DNA from: an uncultured Bacteroidales bacterium | GTDB lineage: Bacteria > Bacteroidota > Bacteroidia > Bacteroidales > Paludibacteraceae | DNA: 5,162 bases | Reading direction: 5' to 3' | Assembly: GCA_946619625.1 (NCBI GenBank) | Contig: CAMOMF010000028.1 | Coordinates: 1-5,162, forward strand | Shown here: positions 1-5,162 of the stretch, piece after piece | Layout of the letters: every line of letters starts with the position of its first letter | Numbering within the stretch: the stretch's first letter is position 1 | The notes under the pieces: model-generated | What the model was told of the DNA's origin: nothing | Database searches by the model: none | The model's input: the letters and a program-made list of their open reading frames with translations, nothing else | Position numbers and translations under genes: made by a program

Positions 1-423
1 GCCGAAATTCGCCTCTACGCACAGCGGTTTTTTATGCTCATTCAGAAAATTCCTGAAGTCCTCCACCGTTGCGCAGCAGCCCAGTGCCTCAAACATCAGC
101 ACTCCCTCTTTATCCATTTTCTTGGCGGGAACTTTGTCGTTCTTGATATTGTACGACGCTGTGTTCATGATGCAGAAACCGGCTTCGTTCACGCCGGTCC
201 ACACCTCGCCGCTTTGGCAGGGCGCATTCACCAGTCCGATAAATGCGTATTTTTTGCCTTGGTAGCGTTCCACGCGGTTATCCAGACAATCCGTGTCGCG
301 GTTCTTGAACATAACGGGACGACCGTCCGCAGTCGCTTTTCCGGCAATGATAATGGAGGTGCATGCCATCAGGTAAGATATTTGCAGCACCATTACTGCA
401 ATGGTTACGAGTAGTTTTTTCAT
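1..423 (-). CDS. Secreted Ntn-hydrolase (C45 / choloylglycine-hydrolase-like), N-terminal part
   Basis: Partial gene: the frame reads from ATG at 423 to base 1 without a stop (141 codons), so the C-terminal part is off the left edge. Residues 1-20 form a signal peptide: MKK, then a hydrophobic core ending in Leu-Met-Ala. Cys21 follows directly and begins CTSIIIAGKATADGRPV, then KNRD at 40-43, the pattern at the mature N-terminus of Ntn hydrolases of the acyl-CoA:6-aminopenicillanate acyltransferase / choloylglycine hydrolase clan. There Cys is the nucleophile and a nearby Arg and Asp assist. A second family-like block, GVNEAGFCIMN, lies at 77-87. These enzymes cleave or transfer linear amide bonds; the substrate cannot be told here. 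The product is probably periplasmic or outer-envelope. Signal-peptidase cleavage after Ala20 would expose Cys21; lipidation of the same Cys is the alternative. The start overlaps the upstream transporter stop as ATGA, which argues for translational coupling. The family call is fairly secure; the exact subfamily is not. Confidence 0.8.
   Translation of the reverse strand, partial: MKKLLVTIAVMVLQISYLMACTSIIIAGKATADGRPVMFKNRDTDCLDNRVERYQGKKYAFIGLVNAPCQSGEVWTGVNEAGFCIMNTASYNIKNDKVPAKKMDKEGVLMFEALGCCATVEDFRNFLNEHKKPLCVEANFG
420..423 (-). other. ATGA stop-start overlap between transporter and Ntn-hydrolase genes
   Basis: On the minus strand the transporter's TGA (422-420) and the hydrolase's ATG (423-421) share an ATGA. 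This 4-nt overlap is a classic translational coupling arrangement and fixes the hydrolase start at 423, because the signal peptide begins right there. No Shine-Dalgarno sequence is evident just upstream, as is usual in Bacteroidetes. Confidence 0.85.
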
Positions 424-2285
424 GATGTCTTAGTTGTTTGCATAGAATTTAGTTTGGCGTAATGTCCGCCCAGTGCCATCAGTTCTTCATGTGTGCCCGA
501 CTCGACAATAGTCCCCTCGCTCAGCACGCAAATCATGTCCGCATTTCGTATAGTGGACAGCCGGTGTGCAACAACCAATGTAGTCCGGTCTTTTAGCAGT
601 CTTTCCAAAGCCTGTTGTACCAATTGCTCCGACTCGGTGTCCAATGCCGATGTCGCCTCGTCAAGAATAAGTATCTCGGGGTTCTTTAGCACGGCGCGGG
701 CAATACTGATTCGTTGTCGCTGACCGCCCGAAAGACGGCTGCCGCGGTCGCCTACTATGGTGTCAAAACCATCGGGGGTTGCCATGATAAAGTCCAGTGC
801 ATTGGCAATCCTCGCCGCTTCGCGCACCTGCTCTTCGGTGGCGTGCTCTACACCGAAAGTGATGTTGTTCCAGATGGTGTCGTTAAAAAGGATTGCGTCT
901 TGATTGACAATGCCCATTAGTCCGCGCAAGTCCCGCAAGCGCAACTGCCGGATGTCTGTACCGTTTATGGTAATCGCACCTCCGGTTACATCGTAGAATC
1001 GTGGCAGTAAATCTACCAAAGTCGTCTTGCCTGAGCCCGACTGACCTACGAACGCAACCGTTTGTCCGCGGCGGATATTCAGGTTGATATGTTGCAGTAC
1101 GGGCACTTCCGCCTGATAGTGGAAACTGACGTCTTGATAACGGATAAACGCCTGTGAAGAGGCGTCGCCATCTGAAATAATGACGCTTCGTGGCGCATCC
1201 GGCTCTTTTATCACTGATTCCGTGTTCAAAATACGGTCGATGCGCTCCAACGACGCCATTCCTTTCCGAACAGAGTAGAGTGCCTTGGTCAGGTCCTTCG
1301 ACGGATTGATGATAGAGTAGAAAATGACCAGGTAGTAAATGAACTCTGCAGCGTCTATCGTTGCATGGTCTGACAGAATCAACCCGCCACCATACCACAG
1401 AAGTATGGCAATCAGTGCCGTGCCAAGGAACTCACTCACAGGATGTGCCAACATGTATTTCCTGTGTATGCGGTTAAATGTTTGGCGGGTACGGTTGTTC
1501 AGGTCGGAAAAGCGGTTCTTCAGTTTTTGCTCTGCATTGAAGGCTTTCACCACACGCAGACCACTAAGCGTTTCCTCTATCTGTACCAGCAGTTCGGCTG
1601 TCTGTTCTTGCCCTTTCGTAGAACGTTTCTTCAGCGAGCGGCCGATACGCCCTATCAGCCACCCCGCTGTCGGCAACAATATCAGTACGAAAAGCGTCAA
1701 CTGCCAGCTCAGCACAAATAGCACCGTCAGGTAGATGATAATCATTATCGGATCCTTGAAGAGCATGTCCAGCGATGCCATGATACTTGCCTCCACTTCC
1801 GTCACGTCTGACGTCATGCGCGACATCACATCGCCTTTCTTTGCTTCCGTAAAGTACCCCATGGGCAGTGACACCACTTTGTCGTACAATTGTTGCCGCA
1901 AATCGCGAAGTACGCCCGTACGGATGGGAATCATGAAGAACGACGCCATGTACGTGCACAGACACTTCAGTCCGGTCATCACCACCAAAAACAGCCCCAG
2001 CACAAATAGTACCCAGCCTGCCCCTTTGACGTTGATTTGTTCGCCCAACCACCAATACAGGTTGTTCTTCAGCGCATCGGCGATGACGCTCACCTCGTCC
2101 GTCCATGCAAAGGGCATGTATGCCGCCACTCTTGCTTTAATACCGAACAATATGTGCAGCACGGGTATAATGGCGGCAAACGAGAACAACGACAAAATGG
2201 TGCTCAGCAGATTGAAGAAAATGTTGAGCGCCACTTTGCCTTTGTAAGGAGGAACAAACCGCTTGAATAGTTTGAGCAAATCCAT
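420..2285 (-). CDS. MsbA-like ABC exporter, fused membrane and ATPase domains
   Basis: This 621-residue inner-membrane half-transporter should act as a homodimer. The membrane domain covers residues 1 to about 340, with six likely helices near 17-48, 90-118, 177-193, 196-214, 284-304 and 312-330. The ATPase domain covers about 380-615: A-loop Tyr390, Walker A GQSGSGKT at 414-421, Q-loop Gln462, signature LSGGQ at 518-522, Walker B ILILDE at 538-543 followed by ATSALD, and H-loop His574. All ATPase motifs are intact, so it should be active. An in-frame TAA directly precedes the ATG, so the start cannot lie further upstream. The loop between helices 1 and 2 (about 50-90) is roughly 40 residues longer than in E. 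coli MsbA (582 residues in total). Sharing an operon with lpxK suggests export of a lipid A-type lipid, echoing the msbA-lpxK pair of E. coli. The substrate is inferred, since related exporters move peptides or drugs. The 3' end overlaps the next gene by 4 nt. Confidence 0.93.
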   Translation of the reverse strand: MDLLKLFKRFVPPYKGKVALNIFFNLLSTILSLFSFAAIIPVLHILFGIKARVAAYMPFAWTDEVSVIADALKNNLYWWLGEQINVKGAGWVLFVLGLFLVVMTGLKCLCTYMASFFMIPIRTGVLRDLRQQLYDKVVSLPMGYFTEAKKGDVMSRMTSDVTEVEASIMASLDMLFKDPIMIIIYLTVLFVLSWQLTLFVLILLPTAGWLIGRIGRSLKKRSTKGQEQTAELLVQIEETLSGLRVVKAFNAEQKLKNRFSDLNNRTRQTFNRIHRKYMLAHPVSEFLGTALIAILLWYGGGLILSDHATIDAAEFIYYLVIFYSIINPSKDLTKALYSVRKGMASLERIDRILNTESVIKEPDAPRSVIISDGDASSQAFIRYQDVSFHYQAEVPVLQHINLNIRRGQTVAFVGQSGSGKTTLVDLLPRFYDVTGGAITINGTDIRQLRLRDLRGLMGIVNQDAILFNDTIWNNITFGVEHATEEQVREAARIANALDFIMATPDGFDTIVGDRGSRLSGGQRQRISIARAVLKNPEILILDEATSALDTESEQLVQQALERLLKDRTTLVVAHRLSTIRNADMICVLSEGTIVESGTHEELMALGGHYAKLNSMQTTKTS

Positions 2286-2293
2286 TTAGTAAT

Positions 2294-2320
2294 TGACGAT
2301 TGGACAACTGACGATTGGAC
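2294..2320. repeat. Two 12-bp direct repeats, 15-bp period
   Basis: TGACGATTGGAC occurs at 2294-2305 and again at 2309-2320, identical, separated by AAC. The copies fill much of the 54-nt gap between the phosphorylase and transporter genes. Short TTGAC-type tandem units in intergenic DNA are, as far as I recall, common in Bacteroidetes, so this may be one small member of a dispersed repeat family. The sequence alone does not show a function. Confidence 0.75.
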
Positions 2321-2330
2321 TATCGTCAGT
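2307..2330 (-). promoter_or_regulatory. Intergenic 9-bp perfect hairpin
   Basis: ACTGACGAT at 2307-2315 is the exact reverse complement of ATCGTCAGT at 2322-2330, with a 6-nt loop. The first direct-repeat copy (2294-2300) could pair with the same right-hand arm over 7 bp, so two mutually exclusive stems are possible. In the message, the hairpin ends 21 nt before the transporter ATG. No T-run follows it on the minus strand, so it is not a convincing intrinsic terminator. An mRNA processing or stability element, or a structure affecting transporter translation, are the alternatives. The structure is certain; the role is not. Confidence 0.5.
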
Positions 2331-2339
2331 CAGTACGGA

Positions 2340-3152
2340 TTACAATGATTGAATCAGTTTGGTCATGATTAGGGTCATTTTGGGCTGTTGCAGGTTGCCT
2401 ATTTCCTGCACCTCTTCATGACTCACTTCTACTATTTTGCCAGGCACGCCCAGGTCGGTGATGATGGACATGCCAAACACCTGCATACCCATATGGTGTG
2501 CTACAATCGCCTCCGGTACGGTGGACATACCCACAGCATCGCCACCTATATTGCGGAAATAAACATACTCGGCGGGAGTCTCAAAGGTCGGACCCTGAGT
2601 ACCTACATACACGCCTTCCATCACGCGGATATTGTTCTCCTTGGCAATCTGTTTGGCGCGACGGATGAGCGACGATGTATATACTTCATGCATGTCCGGG
2701 AAGCGCGGACCCCACTTCTCTTCATTATGTCCGCGCAGCGGATGTTCGGGGAACATATTGATGTGGTCCACAATGATCATCAATTCGCCAATCTCGAAGT
2801 TCGGGTTCATACCACCGGCGGCATTGCTCAGGAACAGCGTCTTAATGCCCAACTCGTGCATTACACGGATAGGGTAGGTGACGGTTTTCATGTCGTAACC
2901 CTCGTAGTAATGGAAACGACCTTGCATTGCCAAGATATCTACACCTCCCAACTTGCCGATAATCAGTTTCCCACTATGGCCTTCTACAGTTGAAATGGGG
3001 AAATGGGGAATATCTCCGTATGGAATTTCCGTACGATCTGTAATCTGTGTTGCCAAGTTGCCCAAACCGGTACCTAATACGATTCCCACTTTAGGCTGTG
3101 TTTTCATTTTGCCGCGAATAAACTCAGCGGTCGCTTGTACTTTTTCTAACAT
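2340..3152 (-). CDS. punA: Purine nucleoside phosphorylase, trimeric (PNP-I) type
   Basis: Cytoplasmic purine salvage enzyme: nucleoside plus phosphate gives free base plus (deoxy)ribose-1-phosphate. At 270 residues it has normal length for the trimeric family. Recognisable elements, in order, are GTGLG at 27-31 (phosphate loop), EGHSG at 57-61, MQGRFHYYEGY at 76-86, SNAAGG at 109-114, GPTFETPAE at 187-195 with the base-binding Glu191, VGMSTVPE at 207-214 with Met209, and SHEEV at 244-248 with His245 matching the ribose-contacting His257 of human PNP. Where human PNP has Asn243, this protein has Asp233 (VFGMSIITD), which may widen base specificity towards 6-aminopurines. The start at 3152 is preferred over Met16 because residues 5-20 (VQATAEFIRGKMKTQP) align with the N-terminal helix of human PNP (TAEWLL...). 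This start lies 29 nt inside lpxK, implying coupled translation. No Shine-Dalgarno is visible. The family call is very secure; the altered specificity is inferred. Confidence 0.95.
   Translation of the reverse strand: MLEKVQATAEFIRGKMKTQPKVGIVLGTGLGNLATQITDRTEIPYGDIPHFPISTVEGHSGKLIIGKLGGVDILAMQGRFHYYEGYDMKTVTYPIRVMHELGIKTLFLSNAAGGMNPNFEIGELMIIVDHINMFPEHPLRGHNEEKWGPRFPDMHEVYTSSLIRRAKQIAKENNIRVMEGVYVGTQGPTFETPAEYVYFRNIGGDAVGMSTVPEAIVAHHMGMQVFGMSIITDLGVPGKIVEVSHEEVQEIGNLQQPKMTLIMTKLIQSL
3124..3152 (-). other. 29-nt overlap of lpxK 3' end with phosphorylase 5' end
   Basis: The lpxK stop (TGA, 3126-3124) lies inside the phosphorylase gene, whose ATG is at 3152-3150. The two genes are read in different frames through this stretch. 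The overlap requires both to be on one message and favours translational coupling. The next in-frame Met (codon at 3107-3105) would remove the overlap but delete family-conserved N-terminal sequence. Confidence 0.8.
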
Positions 3153-4182
3153 AATCTAAAATATTGGTGTTAAAAGTTTGTTGGTCTTCACCCAGAAACA
3201 CTACATGAATAGGCTGGACGAAAACGGTTGATTTAAGTGTGTTCGGAAACGATGAACATTCTTTCAGGCGCACTGCGTCTTTTTCCGTTGTAATAATGAC
3301 GCTGCAGTGGTGGTGTTCATAGGCGTTGACTATACGCTGCACATCTGCCTCCTTGAAAGCATGGTGGTCACCAAACGTCAGCGGGTACACCTCACAACCT
3401 GATTTACTTACATGTTCTTGCAAGTAGTGGGGTTGCGCTATCCCTGTCAGCAACAGCACTTTCTGTTGCCTCAGAGCCTCTATGCAGGGCGCGGGACCTT
3501 CTCCCCAAAGGGGGCGCAAGGGCTCGTACTCCATGCGGGTGAACAGCAAAGGCTGATAGGGAGGAAGGTTCAGCTTATTTGCTGTGATACGCATGTCTAT
3601 CGGCTGAATAGTGTCTGCACATTTCGTCACCACTACGCAGTTAGTACGATGGATACCCTTTGCTTGTTCGCGCAGTCTGCCTAACGGCAACAGGTAATCA
3701 TCCGTGTACAGCCTGTCTGCCTGGGTCAGAACGATGTTGTAACCGGCGTGTAGCCTGCGGTGCTGAAAAGCGTCGTCCAATACGATGCACTGTAGGTCAG
3801 GATGCAATGCCTGTAAGTGCCGGATACCCGTAACACGGTCTTCGCACACGGCTACAATCAACTCGGGGAACGCCTGTTTCAACTGCATCGCCTCATCACC
3901 GATAGTGGCGGTAGTGCTGCTCTCATCCGCCTCCACAAAACCCGTAGTGCTGCGTTTGTACCCGCGTGACAATACCGCCACTCGGTATCCGTGTTCTTGA
4001 AGCAGGTGGACCAAATATTCCACATGCGGCGTCTTGCCTGTACCGCCTACAGCCAAGTTCCCTACACAGATAGTTGGCAACGTGGGTGGGTAACTATGCA
4101 GAATCTCTTTGTCATACAACCAGTTCCGCAGTGCCACCACTACGCCGTACAGTCGCGATGCTATGTGGAGCAGAATGTTCAT
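3124..4182 (-). CDS. lpxK: Tetraacyldisaccharide 4'-kinase (lipid A biosynthesis)
   Basis: LpxK phosphorylates the 4' position of the tetraacyldisaccharide 1-phosphate to give lipid IVA, using ATP, at the cytoplasmic face of the inner membrane. The protein is 352 residues, a normal length. The N-terminal stretch (about 1-25, with LLHIASRLYGVVVALRNWLY) is the hydrophobic, amphipathic membrane-anchoring helix seen in this family. The P-loop is VGNLAVGGTGKTP at 40-52, the LpxK-specific form of Walker A. Next come LSRGYKR at 71-77, GDEA at 95-98, the Walker B-like VLDDAFQHR at 134-142, LLPLGRLRE at 164-172, LTGIAQP at 245-251, FGDHHAF at 270-276 and TTEKDAVRL at 298-306. All hallmark blocks are present, so the enzyme should be active. 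ATG follows the sppA stop by only 3 nt (TAA-AGA-ATG), so it is probably translated by reinitiation. The 3' end runs into the phosphorylase gene. Confidence 0.96.
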   Translation of the reverse strand: MNILLHIASRLYGVVVALRNWLYDKEILHSYPPTLPTICVGNLAVGGTGKTPHVEYLVHLLQEHGYRVAVLSRGYKRSTTGFVEADESSTTATIGDEAMQLKQAFPELIVAVCEDRVTGIRHLQALHPDLQCIVLDDAFQHRRLHAGYNIVLTQADRLYTDDYLLPLGRLREQAKGIHRTNCVVVTKCADTIQPIDMRITANKLNLPPYQPLLFTRMEYEPLRPLWGEGPAPCIEALRQQKVLLLTGIAQPHYLQEHVSKSGCEVYPLTFGDHHAFKEADVQRIVNAYEHHHCSVIITTEKDAVRLKECSSFPNTLKSTVFVQPIHVVFLGEDQQTFNTNILDYVRKSTSDR

Positions 4183-4185
4183 TCT

Positions 4186-5162
4186 TTATTTGATATCAAT
4201 TCGATAGGGCAACATCGCCTGAACGGATGGCTTGGCTTCCAGCATCTCCATCCGGCGCAGTGCCTGATAGCGGGTCGTACCCAACAGACGCTCTGCAAAT
4301 GCCTCTGCGCGCGCCGATGTCGAGAATGATTCCATCATCTTTTTCCACAGTTCTTCCGGCTCGGGATATTCGGCAATAGTGATACTGTTTTGGTCCAAAC
4401 CTGCCAGTTTCGCTGCCTGCGCGATGGCATCCTTCAGCGAACCCAACTCGTCCACCAGTCCTATTTGCAGGGCATGCGCGCCCGACCATACTCTCCCTTC
4501 GCCGATGGCTTTGATGTCGTCCTGACTCATGCCGCGACCTTCTGCACAGCGGCGGGTGAACAACTCGTAGCCGCGGTTGATTTCGGCTTGCATCAGCGCA
4601 CGCTCTTCTTGGTTCATGCCGCGCATAACGATATCGCTGTTGAAGTTCGAGTGCTCATGTGTCTCTACGCCATCTACGCTCAAGCCTACCTTTTCAGTCA
4701 GCCCTTTCACATTCGGAATCAGCCCGAAGATGCCGATAGAACCTGTCAATGTTGTTGGCTCGGCATAGATATAGTTGGCATTGCACGAGATGTAGTATCC
4801 ACCCGAAGCGGCGTAGTCTCCCATACTTACCACAACCGGTTTCTTCTCTTTCAGCACCGACATGGCATGGTGAATCTGTTCGCTTGCATAGGCTGAACCA
4901 CCGGGCGAGTTCACGCGGAACACTACTGCCTTGATGTTCTCGTCTTCCGCAATCTCGTCAATGGTTTCTATCATCTTCTTGCCGATGATGCCGTCTTGAC
5001 CTTCATCAGAAATGGTGCCTTCAGCATATAGTACGGCAACATTGGGCGCACTCTGTACTTTCGCTGCGCGTGCACCATTCATGTCATCATAGTCCAACAA
5101 CTCATATTTATCCGTTCCCGTCAGACGGCTCAACAAGGCATCGATGTCTTCAGAATAGGGTA
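4186..5162 (-). CDS. sppA: Signal peptide peptidase SppA, 67K type, C-terminal part
   Basis: Inner-membrane serine protease that degrades signal peptides left after protein export. The frame is open to the right edge. A TTG at 5136 can look like a start, but eight more in-frame sense codons (PYSEDIDA) precede it, so the gene continues outside the window. About 324 residues are visible out of a family length near 590, so the N-terminal membrane segment and first repeat domain are missing. Counting from that TTG, the C-terminal domain shows VLYAEGTI at 35-42, RVNSPGGSAYASE at 74-86, and MGDYAASGGYYIS at 105-117 with nucleophile Ser111 (codon 4806-4804, equivalent to Ser409 of E. coli SppA). TGSIGIFG follows at 131-138, then GRVWSGAHALQIGLVDELG at 214-232. 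The catalytic Lys belongs to the unseen N-terminal domain, so full activity cannot be confirmed here. The TAA stop at 4188-4186 leaves 3 nt before lpxK. Confidence 0.95.
   Translation of the reverse strand, partial: PYSEDIDALLSRLTGTDKYELLDYDDMNGARAAKVQSAPNVAVLYAEGTISDEGQDGIIGKKMIETIDEIAEDENIKAVVFRVNSPGGSAYASEQIHHAMSVLKEKKPVVVSMGDYAASGGYYISCNANYIYAEPTTLTGSIGIFGLIPNVKGLTEKVGLSVDGVETHEHSNFNSDIVMRGMNQEERALMQAEINRGYELFTRRCAEGRGMSQDDIKAIGEGRVWSGAHALQIGLVDELGSLKDAIAQAAKLAGLDQNSITIAEYPEPEELWKKMMESFSTSARAEAFAERLLGTTRYQALRRMEMLEAKPSVQAMLPYRIDIK

Noticed and set aside
34..414. 126-codon plus-strand open frame
   Set aside because: It lies antisense to the N-terminal part of the Ntn hydrolase, which has a signal peptide, catalytic motif and coupled start. 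The plus-strand product has low-complexity composition and no family features.
883..1398. 171-codon minus-strand frame inside the transporter gene
   Set aside because: It is an out-of-frame shadow of the ATPase-domain coding region. Its product is rich in Arg, Cys and Trp, with no recognisable motif.
2307..2330. Rho-independent terminator after the phosphorylase gene
   Set aside because: The stem is perfect but AT-balanced and is not followed by a T-run on the minus strand, and the downstream genes have no evident promoter of their own.
3153..3180. Possible Bacteroides-type -7 box (TATTTTAG) just before the phosphorylase ATG
   Set aside because: It deviates from TAnnTTTG, leaves almost no leader before the ATG, has no clear -33 TTTG partner at the right distance, and lies within lpxK coding sequence.
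3503..3513. CCCC-AAA-GGGG palindrome within lpxK, resembling palindromic repeats seen in some genomes
   Set aside because: The stem is only 4 bp and lies in frame in coding sequence (PLWGEG), and LpxK is not longer than expected, so nothing shows an inserted element.
4390..4896. 168-codon plus-strand open frame antisense to sppA
   Set aside because: It mirrors a strongly conserved SppA catalytic region. No conserved motif or separate start signal was seen.
5134..5136. TTG as the start of sppA
   Set aside because: The same frame continues upstream to the window edge without a stop, and the family needs a large N-terminal domain, so this is an internal Leu codon.
1..5162. CRISPR array, tRNA, rRNA, insertion sequence or phage attachment site
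   Set aside because: Nearly all bases are in five recognisable protein genes. No regularly spaced repeats, cloverleaf, transposase or terminal inverted repeats were seen.

Overview
The window reads as part of one operon on the minus strand of a Bacteroidales-type genome (Bacteroides or a close relative). The lineage is inferred. The genes have no clear Shine-Dalgarno sequences, the proteins have a Bacteroidetes flavour, and a lipid A kinase gene and a purine nucleoside phosphorylase gene lie side by side. No 16S or other phylogenetic marker is present. No plus-strand gene is supported; open plus-strand frames are shadows of the minus-strand genes.

In the direction of transcription (right to left) there are five genes. 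(1) The C-terminal part of a 67K-type signal peptide peptidase, SppA, cut by the right edge; its reading frame is open to the last base. (2) A complete lpxK, tetraacyldisaccharide 4'-kinase, starting 3 nt after the sppA stop. (3) A complete trimeric-type purine nucleoside phosphorylase, whose start lies 29 nt inside the end of lpxK. (4) A complete MsbA-like ABC half-transporter, after a 54-nt gap. (5) The N-terminal 141 residues of a secreted N-terminal-nucleophile (Ntn) hydrolase, overlapping the transporter stop by an ATGA and cut by the left edge.

The 54-nt gap between genes 3 and 4 is the only real intergenic space. It holds two 12-bp direct repeats with a 15-bp period, one of which forms a perfect 9-bp hairpin. 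Elsewhere genes abut or overlap, so the group is probably one polycistronic message with translational coupling. Its promoter must lie beyond the right edge.

The envelope theme is clear for four genes. SppA works in the inner membrane, LpxK makes lipid IVA on the inner leaflet, the ABC protein is a good candidate to flip a lipid A-type lipid, and the Ntn hydrolase is exported. The phosphorylase is a cytoplasmic purine-salvage enzyme and looks like a passenger.

The window is mostly ordinary core-genome sequence and I see no new defence, mobile or RNA system. The points most worth checking are an Asp in the phosphorylase where human PNP has the base-selecting Asn243, the hydrolase whose predicted catalytic Cys sits exactly at the signal-peptide cleavage site, an enlarged first periplasmic loop in the transporter, and the repeat/hairpin element.
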